Below are positions 23,421 to 34,428 of a stretch of 64,000 nt of DNA, one piece after another. Both the position numbers and the translations under genes were made by a program. Where the stretch lies: the NCBI RefSeq assembly GCF_905171775.1, contig NC_053501.1:73403134-73467133 (forward strand). Reading direction: 5' to 3'. The notes under the pieces are model-generated. The model did no database searches. It was not told the DNA's origin and saw nothing but the letters and a program-made list of their open reading frames with translations. The stretch's first letter is position 1; each line of letters starts with the position of its first letter. The stretch comes from Rana temporaria. Taxonomy: Eukaryota; Chordata; Amphibia; Anura; Ranidae.

Positions 23421-23780
23421 CCGATGAAGCTGACTGATGGTCCGTCGTGCGTACACACCATCAGTTAAAAAACTGATCGTGTCAGAACGCGGTGACGTAA
23501 AACACAACGACGTGCTGAAAAAAAACGAAGTTCAATGCTTCCAAGCATGCGTCGACTTTATTCTGAGCATGCCCGGGTTTTTAACCGATAGTTTTTCATA
23601 CCAACGATCGGTTTTGACCTATCGGTTACCAGTCCATCGGTTCAATTTTAAAGCAAGTTCTCATTTTTTTGACCAAAGGTTAACTGACCAATGGGGCCTA
23701 CACACGATCGGTTTGGACCGATGAAAAGGTCCTTCAGTCCGTTTTCATTGGTTTTGACCGATCGTGTGTACGCGGCCTTA
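23421..23780. mobile_element. Foldback MITE, rearranged copy
   Basis: Contains the same building blocks as 22333-22727 ('cgtacacaccatcagtt', 'acgatcggtt', 'acgcggcctta' end). A complete small foldback at 23695-23780 appears nested at its right end. Lies in intron 3 just downstream of exon 3. Confidence 0.7.
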
Positions 23781-23942
23781 GTTGCTTGCTGCAGAGAGAA
23801 GAGAGTAGAAACACCAGTGGACGGGCGCCCTAGGCAGCAGGGTGCCCTAGGCGGCTTCCTAGGTTGCCTAGCGGTAGCACTAGCCCTGTTAAAAAGGTAC
23901 CTTTTACTTGAAAATGTACATGTTTAAATCAGTGTAACTTAC

Positions 23943-23975
23943 TTGTGTAGGTCTGATACATTCTTGAAGGATATC
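23943..23975 (-). CDS. ppp1r14d: ppp1r14d exon 3 (33-bp microexon-like)
   Basis: The acceptor 'tttgccag' and the strong donor 'CAA|GTAAGT' bracket 11 codons encoding 'DILQECIRPTQ'. The matching human PPP1R14D stretch is 'AILGNCPRPTE'. It is flanked by phase-0 junctions that fit exons 2 and 4 exactly. The exon is the right size for the short third exon expected in this gene family. It lies between a foldback MITE ending at 23780 and plain intron sequence. Confidence 0.87.
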
Positions 23976-25208
23976 CTGGCAAAACAAATATATAAAGTAT
24001 AATCTTGTGTCATACTTCCAGCAAGAACCATTTTTATACGTTTTATTGTACATATTAGATCATGTATCAACTCCATCTAATATCTAGTCCGCATCACTAT
24101 ACAATGAAATTCATAATAAGGGAAGCGCAAAATGTCACTGCACACCTTTCTCCTCATCAATAAAGTTCCTTTATTTTGAAAGTATAACTAAAGGATTTTT
24201 TTCAGTTTCAGATTGACACCTGTCATTTACCCTCTCTCTGTTATCACCATGAGTGAAAGTGAATGAAAACCCCACATTTTGGGTGGCAACCAGAATAGCA
24301 ATCGAGGGAAAATCTTCCAATGGGGACAATAGTTCTGGTGACCCTCATGAGGAGGTGATGAATTTATGCACAGATTACTGTAGTGATTTGACCGAAATGG
24401 GAAAGTGTCAGACCAGAAGTGTTAAAACCAAATACCCCCTCCCCCATAAAAAATTATGTGCGAAAACTTAAAGAGGAGGGGGAAGGAGGCAGACAAGCGG
24501 AACTTCCCTTCTCGGGTGAGCATTTGATCTGTGGTTTCTACTACACACATATAAGGATGTTGTCCTGTCTGTATTTGTAAATAACTTGTGTGACGGTATT
24601 GGTATGATATCCCCGTCAAACAGTCCCTTCTTCCCATAACAGAACATCACAGAATCATCCACACATGAGCCAAGGCTGAATGCTGGAACCAGACAGACTT
24701 TAATGGTATAACACACAGCTTATATGTAATTTCCAAAACTGTTACAATGACAAATCTCCGCCCCCCTCACACTGGGGCTTCCATACAGATCATGGGCAGA
24801 CATTTCGGAGCCGACTCTGAAAACACATTTTCTTTAGATAATGACATCAGTGGAGTTAATTACTAGGTGTAACAGAATACATTATCTAGACAGCTTCGCC
24901 CCGCATATAGAAGAGATAATTACCACAATGAAGCAATCAGAATAATTAACCTGAGCCCCTTCTAATCACTGTAAACAGTAACCACAGGGCTTCTTCACAC
25001 AACACACTAGATCAATTAACATTTCAACAGCCTGTTAGCAGAGTGAGTCACACCTGAAATCACCTTCTAATACAGCATTAACCAAGCAGGGAGAATTTAA
25101 ACTGAAGCATCCTTCACAACTTGTGCTCAATAATTATCACAGAGTTATGAAGTAGGCACAGGTACTGCTGAATTTCACCCAGACCATTAGGTAAATATTT
25201 GCATGTCC

Positions 25209-25574
25209 TAATGCCGCGTACACACGATCGGATTTTCCGATGGACTTTTTCTGTCGGAATTTCTGACGGACTTAGATAGAGAGCAGGTTCTCATTTTCAG
25301 ACGGAAAAAAATCAGGAATATCCGTTCGTCTTAATGGAATTCCGACGGGAAAAAAACATGCATGCTCAGGAAACAATTTGACGCATGCTCGGAAGCATTG
25401 AACTTCTTTTTCTCGCCTCGTCGTAGTTTTGTACGTCACCGCGTTCTTAACGCTCGAAAGTTCAGAGAACTTTTGTGTGACCGTGTGTATGCGAGCCAAG
25501 CTTGAGCGGAATTCTGTCGGAAAAACCATCCAACTTTTTTCCGATGGAAATTCCGCTCGTGTGTACAGGGCATA
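25209..25574. mobile_element. Foldback MITE, 'GTACACACGATCG' family
   Basis: Inverted ends 'atgccgcgtacacacgatcg' and complement ending 'gtgtacagggcat', 366 bp. It shares the internal 'acgcatgctcggaagcattg' segment with 22333-22727, so the family has a conserved interior as well as ends. Confidence 0.88.
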
Positions 25575-26147
25575 ATAGTTTAACTGCAGCTGCCCAAAGA
25601 TTCTTGCGTGTGTATTTAAATATTTGTGACAAATGTATCTCTATCCCATTGTTATTATCTTACATGCACAGTGCCAGATAGCTAGGTCTGTGCTACTATA
25701 TGTGTGTAGTGATCACCTTCCAGTATATTAGTAGGTGAACCTGTTTATTGCAATAGAGTTTTTATGCAGCTCTTTTTATTTTAGTTAATCCTGTCCCTTC
25801 TGGTCTGGGATTCTATAGCTAGTTTTAGCACAGGGCTCAATAATCAGCATAGGCCAGGTTAGCCACTTTTGGTACTTTGACATCCAGTTGCGTGACATAT
25901 TAGAAACGCCTGGGGACTATTACCCAACTTAGATAGACTGACTCTGAGTTCTAGTGCCAGTGCCACACTATAGTTTCTGCTGGTGAGAATCTGTGTAGCA
26001 GGCGTGTAGGACAATGGTTGAAGGATCTCCCCATCACCACTGATCTTGTCTTCAGGTCTGCAACACAAAGATGGATGCCACATCGCGATCATCCTAAGGG
26101 ATCCCTGCAACTGAACTTTGCAGCAACATTCACCTGGATGTATCTTC

Positions 26148-26151
<4 letters not shown>

Positions 26152-26226
<75 letters not shown>
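26152..26226. repeat. (TA)n microsatellite
   Basis: An uninterrupted TA run of about 75 bp. Confidence 0.98.
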
Positions 26227-26229
<3 letters not shown>

Positions 26230-26740
26230 AGGTATATGTGCACAAATCCACCAGGACTCTTGCTGTGCCATTTTCTGATAATACCTGTTTGTACGCTGGA
26301 TGTTTGTACTATTAATAATCTTTTCCTATATAAAGCTTGTATTATTTCTATAGTGGTGTGCATCTACAGTATATAATTATGGTAATGTTTAAAGAGGCAA
26401 ATTTTTTATAACCACACCCCAAAAGCGGGCTGCTGTTGCAGTGTATGAGAGAGATAACTTAATGTTTTAGCAGCCAGCTACTCTTTGTTACATATTCATA
26501 CAGTTTAATTAAACACATGTCCTACTCCGTATGCATTTATCCCCCGTATACAATTTTTACTGTACTGTGAAATGCTCAACTTCATGTGTTCTTATTACAT
26601 ATTTCTTCATTTTATAATAAATCTTTGAGACATCTTAATGAATTTTCCTTATTGTAACATATGTGGGTTTGGCTGCATGTTAAGGTGCACATATACTATA
26701 TGTAACAGTGTGAGTCCTTGTTTCTGGCAAAATGGGGTTA

Positions 26741-27024
26741 AGCCCTGGTTCATACTGGTGCGTTTTGACATGCAATTTGACATGTCAAATCGGCGATATT
26801 TCCAGACAATTGACGGAAATGGCATTGTCCTAATTGGTGCGACACCGCATCTGCGGCGCTGCACCGATTTCAAAAAGTAGTTTCTGTACTACTTTTTGTG
26901 AAAAATGCACAGATGTCTCTGTAATCGCAGCCGAAATCGGGACTGGCAAGCGGGAGTGAAATTGTGCGAGTTTAACTGAACTCGCACGGCTTCATTCCCG
27001 CAGCCCACTGTGAACCTGGGCTCA
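26741..27024. mobile_element. MITE, 'GGTTCACA' type
   Basis: Begins 'agccctggttcatactgg' and ends 'cactgtgaacctgggct', inverse-like termini, with an interior that is partly self-complementary ('gcgagtttaactgaactcgc'). About 284 bp, no coding. Lies in intron 2. Confidence 0.75.
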
Positions 27025-27409
27025 AGTGGACATTAGCAGCGCACGGCAATTTTTTTTTAGTAGTAAATTAAATTCTTTACCTCTATACAATGCAATGCAA
27101 CTTTTATGTATTTATGTAGTATACACTATACATATATTTTGTGATTAAATAACATTTCTAATCATATGGAGTTAATATCAAGAGTTCCCCTTTACATCAG
27201 AGTCAACAAAGTTGACACTCTTGGCTTACAATTGCAGTGAGCAACCCTGTGGGGTAGCCACAGTCTGGGCCAAGGGTGGACTGGGGCATGCGGGCAATTG
27301 AAGATCATGGGTCCCCAGGTTTAAAGATGGCTGTCTCATGGGAGCCAACATTAATGTGGCAGGCCGAAGCTTAGAGGCACACGCTCTGTGACATTCAGAG
27401 TGGCAGAAG

Positions 27410-29043
27410 GAGTGTGGTGGGTATGATGGTGGCAGTATGTACAGGAGAGGAGTGTGGAGGGTATAATGGGGGCAATATGTACAGGAGAGGAGTGTGGAGG
27501 GTATGATTGGTGTAGTATGTACAAGAGAGGAGTGTGGAGGGTATGATGGGGGCAGTATGTACAGGAGATGAGTGTGTAGGGGATGATGGGGGCAGTATGT
27601 ACAGGGGAGGAGTGTGGAGGGTATGATTGGTGTAGTATGTACAGGAGAGGAGTGTGGAGGGTATGATTGGTGTAGTATGTACAGGAGAGGAGTGTGGAGG
27701 GTATGCTAGTGGGAGTATGTACAGGAGATGAGTGTGGAGGGGATGATGGGTGTAGTATGTGTAGTATGACACCAAGCTATGCAGTGGAATATCGTCTTTA
27801 CAGGATGTCTCCAATTTACAAGCCGACCTCAATGCTCTGTCTAGTTGGGCGACTAAGTGGCAGATGAGGTTTAATGTTGATAAATGTAAAGTTATGCACT
27901 TAGGGACTAAGAATATGCATGCATCATACATGCTAGGGGGAGTACAACTGGTGGGATCTGTAGTGGAGAAGGATCTGGAGGTTTTAGTTGATCATAAGCT
28001 CAATAATGGCATGCAATGCCAAGCTGCGGTTTCCAAAGCGAGCAAAGTCCTTTCTTGTATTAAGAGAGGTATGGACTCCAGAGACAGAGATATAATTTTG
28101 CCCCTGTACAAATCATTAGTAAGACCTCATCTGGAATATGCAGTTCAGTTTTGGGCACCAGTTCTCAAAAAGGATATCGGAGAACTGGAGAAAGTGCAGA
28201 GAAGGGCAACCAAACTGATAAGAGGCATGGAGGAGCTCAGCTATGAGGAAAGATTAGAAGAAATAAATGTATTCACTCTTGAGAAGAGGAGAATAAGGGG
28301 GATATGATCAACATGTACAAATATATAAGAGGTCCATACAGTGGACTTGGTGTTGAGTTATTCACTTTACGGTCAACACTGAGGACAAGGGGGCACTCTT
28401 TACGTCTAGAGGAAAAGAGATTTCACCTCCAAATACGGAAAGTTTTTTTCACAGTAAGAGCTGTGAAAATGTGGAACAGACTCCCTCCAGACGTGGTTCT
28501 GGCCAGCTCAGTAGATTGCTTTAAGAAAGGCCTGGATACTTTCCTAAATGTACATAATATAACTGAGTACTAAGATTTGAAGGTAAAGTTGATCCAGGGT
28601 AAATCCGATTGCCTCTCGGGGGATCAGGAAGGAATTTTTTCCCCTGCTGTAGCAAATTGGATCATGCTCTGCTGGGTTTTTTTTTTGCCTTCCTCTGGAT
28701 TGTACTGTGTTTTTTATTTTGTTTGTTTATTTTTTGTGGTTGAACTGGATGGACTTGTGTCTTTTTTCAACCTGACTAACTATGTAACTATGTAACTATG
28801 TACAGGAGAGGAGTGTGAAGGGGATGATGGGGTTAGTATGTATAGGAGAGGCGTGTGGAGGGGATGATGGGGGTAGTATGTATGGGAGAGGAGTGTGGAG
28901 GGGATGATGGAGGTAGTATGTATATGAGAGGCGTGTGGAGGGGATGATGGGGGTAGTATGTATGGGAGAGGAGTGTGGAGGGGATGATGGGGGTAGTATG
29001 TATAGGAGAGGAGTGTGGAGGGGATGATGGGGGTAGTATGTAC
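27410..29043. repeat. 40-bp minisatellite split by a CR1 insertion
   Basis: Units built on 'gtacaggagaggagtgtgga' plus 'gggtatgatgggggcagtat' recur about nine times at 27410-27764 and about six times at 28801-29043. The array continues in register on both sides of an inserted CR1 copy. The units right of the insert differ mildly ('ggggatgatgggggtagtat'). Confidence 0.9.
27765..28800 (+). pseudogene. CR1-like LINE, 5'-truncated copy
   Basis: Homology to the near-full-length LINE starts at 'atgacaccaagctatg' (compare 48841) and runs to the shared 3' end, 'ctaactatgtaactatg'. The break falls just inside the reverse transcriptase FADD motif, so the copy holds only the RT thumb, the C-terminal domain and the 3' tail. 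A single-base change near 28304 shifts the frame. Identity to the 46846-49900 copy is very high by eye, so both came from the same recent family. It landed inside the 40-bp minisatellite; the sequence 'gtagtatg' at the left junction may be a target duplication. Confidence 0.92.
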
Positions 29044-30169
29044 AGATGATGTGAAGGTTAATGATGACCATTCATATAACCCTGTGTTATCCAAGCTCTG
29101 TACAATCACAATTTTACACTCTTCACATATACACAAAGGGTTAATGAATGGTCATAAATTACTGCACATTATCTGGACTGAGGATAGGGGATGTTTGTAT
29201 AGACAGTTGTGAGGCTTGGAAAATATCGGTCACACACACTTCTGATCCTCCTGTCACCTGAACCCTTTACAGCAACTCCTGAAAAACAAAGCCTGTCAGC
29301 TTTCCACCCTAGGAGATTCATACAAACAATCTCAGCTCACCTCCTTCCTGCATGTAGTGTGAGCAGCGCCATCCTGACATTATCTACTCCTCCCGACATG
29401 ATCTCCTCCTTAGCTCCGCCTCCCGGGTTCTCTTAACACACTGCACTAGTGATCGGAAGAGGGGGGGTGTTAAGTCACAGATAAGAGAGACCCTGCTGTC
29501 TCCACAGTGACACATATGCTAATGGAGCTCCCCCTGCCCAAATGGTCTGTACGGGTTTCAGTCTGAAAACCGGGCAGATGATTCAGGACCCGGACTGTCC
29601 GGGTGAATCCCCTACAGGTGGCAACCCTACTGGTGAGAGCAGTAAGTGGAGGGTGGTGGAGTGTGAGCAGTTTGCTACTGCTGTATGAAGAGAGACCTGT
29701 GTCTGGAAAGCTGTCTGCCCTGTGGGAGACTGCAGCCCTTGCTCGGGGGATTCTTTGCCCAGGGACTAGGAAAGGCTGGCCAGCCTTGACAGTCAGGAAG
29801 ACTACGATAGCCAGTGAGTCCAGGGGGCTGGAAAGAATCAGATCTATTGAGAGCAAGCAGAGGAACTGCTGACAAGAGAGCCAGGTGGCTCGGTATGTTT
29901 TCCTTATGTGCTAAATGAAGTTAAACTCCTGTGTGGGAATCCTGAATGGACTTTATGTTTTGTTTCTCTGTTTAATAAATATGGGCCACCAGGCCCTTAA
30001 CTATAAAAGCCTGTCTGACGTGGACTCACTGCACACTCAGAAGCAAAACAAAATCACACGTATACAAACTAGATTCCTGGAGCATTTTAATTTGAAAGGA
30101 TATTCTTCAATCTCTCATTTATGCCTCACCCTCTCCTCAACAATACAGCACATGATGTATAAATCCTGT

Positions 30170-30200
<31 letters not shown>

Positions 30201-30736
30201 TGATGGGGAAGAATAAGTGAAGAGACCCATCCTTAATTACTTCTAGGTCGAGTTTGGGAAGTTGTGATGCTGTTTTTTTTTCTATTCCTCCCAAAAGCTC
30301 CATGTGGCACAGTACATGTTGGACGCAGGAACTACATTGTAATCCTTCAGGCAAGGACAGACCTACAACCCCTGCTCTCCTTCCTGGGTCAGGAAGCATA
30401 TCCCAATCCTCTGTAAGAGAACCAGTGAATATACAGTAGCCTGGGAAGTACACTCTTACAGTAGATCGTTACTTACAATGGATGATCTCCAAAGCGTTGT
30501 TCAGATACTTAAAAATACATAAATGATGGAACTGACCACTTTAGAGGTAGACTTACGACACCCAAAAAGTACATGTATTTACAGTATTTTTGAAATGCAA
30601 AAAACTATTCTCACTACCACAGAACTCAACCATAGAATTAGACTTGCTATAATGTCCATTGAGAACCTGGAAAACTGCAATAGATGAAATAACACAAGGG
30701 CGAGGGGACTAACAGAGGTTACGGGCCCTCAATATC
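29044..30736. other. Unassigned sequence with LTR-like character
   Basis: No gene found. 29500-30030 includes 'gtggcaaccctac', a CT/AG-rich body and a 'tttaataaatatggg' polyadenylation-like site near 29972, reminiscent of an old LTR, but no boundaries are clear. A (TAA)n run lies at 30169-30197. Part of ppp1r14d intron 2. Confidence 0.35.
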
Positions 30737-31400
30737 TTATACCGCGCACACGACAATTTTTAATGGTCTATAAAAAAACTACGTTTTTTTTTTACGTGAT
30801 TCTTGTCAAGCCTGCCTTGCCTACACATGATCGTGGAAAAAAATGCTTGAGCAAAGCGTGATGACGTACAACAGGTACGACGGTACTATAAAGGGGGACA
30901 AAGATTGTCTCTGGACAGCCGCACTCTGAACAAATTGTAGCCTTTTATTAAAAGAAGGACAGCACTACAAGTCACAGCAAAATAAAACCTGACTGCTGAC
31001 GTTTTTCACACTGAAACTAGTGCTTAAGGAAGTACCATTCGGATGGCGCCACCCTTGGGGCTGCTTTTGCTGATTTCGTGTTAGTAAAAGTTTGGTGAGA
31101 GACGATTCGCGCTTTTCAGTCTTCGTGCTTTTCAGTCTGTTGCAGCGTGACAAATGTGCTATCTCCATTACGAATGCTAGTTTTACCAGAACGAGCGCTC
31201 CCGTCTCATAACTTGCTTCTGAGCATGCGCGTTTTTTTCACGTCATTAAAGCCTACACACGACCGTTTTTTACGACGTGAAAAACAACAACGTGAAAAAC
31301 TTAGCGAAAAAATAGAGCATGTTCTAAATTTTTAATGCCCATTTTTCACGTCATGAAAAATGCTCTGGCGCCCACACACGGTTGTGTGTACGGGACATTA
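30737..31400. mobile_element. Foldback MITE, long variant
   Basis: Ends 'accgcgcacacgacaattt' and 'cacacggttgtgtgtacggg' are inverse-like, 664 bp. The interior includes 'gagcatgcgcg' and 'acgtgaaaaac' blocks in both orientations. Related in terminal logic to the 'GTACACACG' family but diverged. Confidence 0.65.
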
Positions 31401-31926
31401 GTCCTACCTTACAGGGCATTTTAATGCCCCCCCACCCCCACCATGAGGCAGAACTCCTTATTGACAGAGAACATGGACCCAAAAGCCCTGACCCTTCAAA
31501 AATCATGGATGTGATCTGTAATCAGTTCATTTTTTTTTTTTTTAACTAAAGAGGGTATTAAGAAGAGCTGCCCATGATAAAGGTCACAGTAAATTTGATG
31601 GCACTTCTATAGCTGTCCTCCTAGACAGACCCTGGCCGTCAAGATGACGCTGCACCCCCTCCTGGAAACACTCAAAAAGTGCTAAAAACTAAAGATAATT
31701 CTTTAATTCTCCCGATTAGTTTGAACATTCAAATTCTAACAATGTGCTAAAACGTACTCAGTTTTTTTTTTACTTTTGATTGTAATAATAAATTCATTTT
31801 AAATGAGTGGTAACTTCAAAACCTTTTGTATCATTTTTTTTGCAGTAGTATACTTCAAAACTATTCACATAAACTAATGAAAGTAATTTCTTACATATTT
31901 TACAATTAAAAATTGAAGGTCTGTAC

Positions 31927-32016
31927 CTGTAGGTTACATTTTTGCTCCTCTATTGAAAGATCCAAAAGATCATCAATATCAATTTCTGGCTCTGCAGCTT
32001 CATCTCGCAGCCCCTC
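31927..32016 (-). CDS. ppp1r14d: ppp1r14d exon 2
   Basis: The acceptor 'ctctcacaacag' and donor 'CTACAG|GTACAG' enclose 90 bp, 30 codons in phase 0. The peptide includes the acidic family signature 'PEIDIDDLLDLSIEEQK', part of the PP1-inhibitory domain. The segment up to the first methionine on the upstream side (to 32166) is intron and is open only by chance. Confidence 0.9.
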
Positions 32017-32529
32017 CTGTTGTGAGAGACACAAAATGTTGGAATAGAATAACATAACATTTTGGAATTTTTGCCAGGTTTCCTGTCTTTCTGGTGAGTT
32101 GGGAATCACCACGGGACTCTCCAGATTGTGTACCTGGATTACTCTTCTGGCTATGAGATCATCCATTTCTTTCTTTAGTGGTAATTATCAGTGTTTCTAT
32201 TTATAAATTACTCTATAAAAATACTCTATTGCTCCTGGAAGTGCACGGGCTGGGGCTGGGACTGCCCCCCCCCGTCCCCCCCCCCCCAGTGTTACCCATA
32301 GCACAATAGTAAGAAAAACTTTTCGAGACACCACACTCTCGTGTACCAACCGGAAAATTCAGTAAATAAAAAACATTCAATAAAACTTCCCACATAACAA
32401 GGAATACTCGGAGCAACTGATAACTATATAAATCATCTCGCTGCCACCTTTACAAGTTTACTATTCAATATCGCAATCATCTTAAACTCATAGTTTATTA
32501 AAACACATCTCTATAAGCAATTTATTTAT

Positions 32530-32838
32530 TACTAAGGATCCTAAACAATTATTAGCAGTTGTAAAATATATAAAAAAAAAAAAAAACGTAAAAAATGTAA
32601 AATAAGACAAGGATCACACAAAATAAAATAAAATACAAATCAGGCTAAAAAGGGGGCACCCCCTCTCAGAAGTCAATACTGAAACAGTTGAGATCAAACT
32701 CTACATTAGGACCTCTGGGTGGGAGAACCTTAGCCTCAAAAATCCAAAAAGATTCTCTCCTGCTTAATTGTCTGACGTAGCTTATCAAACCCCCCCCTCC
32801 AATGTTTCTCCACTTTTTCAATTCCCCAACATTTTAGT
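32530..32838 (-). pseudogene. Penelope-like element, C-terminal end and 3' tail
   Basis: Minus-strand translation between about 32780 and 32665 gives 'SRRESFWIFEAKVLPPRGPN' followed by 'VEFDL' and a stop. This is the conserved C-terminus of Penelope-like elements that lies after the GIY-YIG endonuclease. Below it lies AT-rich untranslated sequence. It is the most distal piece of a minus-strand Penelope copy whose other parts are at 40621-40910, 41415-41467 and 43469-43760. Confidence 0.75.
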
Positions 32839-32930
32839 GAGCTAGGGTAGTGTTTCTCAACCTTTTTCTAGTCGGGCACCCTTAAAAAGTATTTTCAGTC
32901 TTGAGGCACCCCAGTCCAAGGCTTGGTTCA

Positions 32931-33112
32931 CATTACGGTGTGTCGCAGAACACCCGCAAAATCGTGCTCATTCCTGACACACATTGGAAAACGTGGGGTG
33001 CATTTGCTGCAGTGCAATTAAAAAAAAAAGTTTTGAGGACTTGTTTCCCTGCATTTTGTGGGTACGGAAATTAATGGACTGCCCTTCATGCAGCTACACA
33101 GATGTGAACCAA
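32931..33112. mobile_element. MITE, 'GGTTCACA' type
   Basis: Short element with ends 'aggcttggttcacatt' and 'atgtgaaccaag', 182 bp. A second, similar end 'gggcttgttcacat' follows at 33113 and appears to belong to another MITE whose remainder lies beyond the gypsy element, from 39880 onward. Confidence 0.6.
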
Positions 33113-33133
33113 GGGCTTGTTCACATATCATAG

Positions 33134-34370
33134 TGTAACGCTATTAGCGTTAATTTATGTACTAGGAGCGCAGCTTTACCTAATATGACAGCTGCGCTCC
33201 ATTCACAAAGACATCCGCGTCACTTCCGGTACGCGGACGTCTGCGCTCCACGCTGGAACGCGGAAGTGCGTTCCAGTGTGCGGCGCTCGGCGTGCATGGG
33301 AGACTGGGCTATTTAAACCTCCAGCACTGGCGACAGGTTGTTGGAATATTCCTGTTGGACCCTGTCGCCACCTGGAGACCCTCCACCAACTCACACCAAC
33401 CTTGAACTTCACTTTTGGGATACTTGGATCCAGATCTTAGTTGCTATACTAGATAGAAGGACCACCAGCGTTACACCTGTGCTTATTTTCCCAGTCTGGA
33501 CTACCTCCTAACCGCAAGTATATAGAGTATATTACTGCATATTGGGATTACCATCTACTCCTGTGCAAACAGACCTGGTCCACACTACTTCTTAAACTGC
33601 ATAAGGATATATAGCATATTACTGCATAAAGGGATTACCATCTACTCCTGTGCAAACACACCTGGTTCACACTACTTCTTAAACTGCATAAGGATATATA
33701 GCATATTACTGCATAAAGGGATTACCATCTACTCCTGTGCAAACAGACCTGGTTCACACTACTTCTTAAACTGCATAAGGATATATAGCATATTACTGCA
33801 TAAAGGGATTACCATCTACTCCTGTGCAAACAGACCTGGTTCACACTACTTCTTAAACTGCATAATTATATAGAGCATATTATTGCACATTGGGATTACC
33901 ATCTACTACTATGCAAACTGACCTGGTCCACACTACCTCTTTAACTGCTTGTGTTTAAAGACTATTTTGCCATATAGTTAGTGTTGTTGCCCATAGTCTG
34001 GACTACCTCCTTCTCTCTCTTTCAGAAATACATATTAACTATTGAGATACTTGCTCTAAATATATTGAGGTTTTGCTTCTATATGTTATATCAGGAGTGC
34101 TAATTTCCTACATGACTCAAGTTCAGTACCTATATATTCAAAAAGCACTTACTAAAGACTTATCCTTGTCATTGCTCTAGACAAAGGTTACTATATAGTT
34201 TAACAAGTATTAAACTATTACTACATGTTTTGCTCCAATCAGAGGATATGATGATATAGACCCCATACTCTTATAGTTCAGTGAGAGTGAGCTGGTGGTT
34301 AATTCTGATAGGCCTCTACAGCTGGAGTCTAAACTTGAGACAGAGTGTTCTCAGAATCAGGGTCGTAACA
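33134..34370 (+). repeat. 5' LTR of gypsy element
   Basis: Contains the TATA-like TATTTAAA at 33310-33317, a likely RNA start at about 33340, and five tandem 87-bp units starting at 33544, 33631, 33718, 33805 and 33892 (marked by 'gggattaccatctact'). The tandem units lie in the transcribed R/U5 part. U3 is therefore about 206 bp, short compared with R-U5. Confidence 0.95.
33310..33350 (+). promoter_or_regulatory. LTR promoter and self-primer sequence
   Basis: TATTTAAA starts at 33310. Exactly 30 bp later the 11-nt sequence GTTGGAATATT (33340-33350) begins, the expected position of the RNA 5' end. This 11-mer is perfectly complementary to 34372-34382, the site just after the LTR. Confidence 0.7.
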
Positions 34371-34371
34371 T

Positions 34372-34381
34372 AATATTCCAA

Positions 34382-34382
<1 letters not shown>
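34372..34382 (+). promoter_or_regulatory. Primer-binding site (self-priming, Tf1-like)
   Basis: AATATTCCAAC lies one base after the LTR end and pairs perfectly over 11 nt with the presumed first 11 nt of the transcript. Pairing stops exactly at 11 (both flanking bases mismatch). In Tf1 and sushi-group elements reverse transcription is primed by an 11-nt fragment from the RNA's own 5' end rather than a tRNA. A 26-base A-run follows at 34389-34414, before the start codon. Confidence 0.8.
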
Positions 34383-34414
<32 letters not shown>

Positions 34415-34428
34415 GGGAAACATTCAAG

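Noticed and set aside
24600..25110. Possible old LTR with 'accattaaagtctgtctgg' on the minus strand
   Set aside because: Has the look of an LTR 3' end, but no partner, no TG...CA boundaries and no internal region could be found.
31906..32166. Single 86-codon ORF as a whole gene
   Set aside because: Only 32016-31927 matches the PPP1R14 family; the remainder lies beyond good splice sites and is intron.
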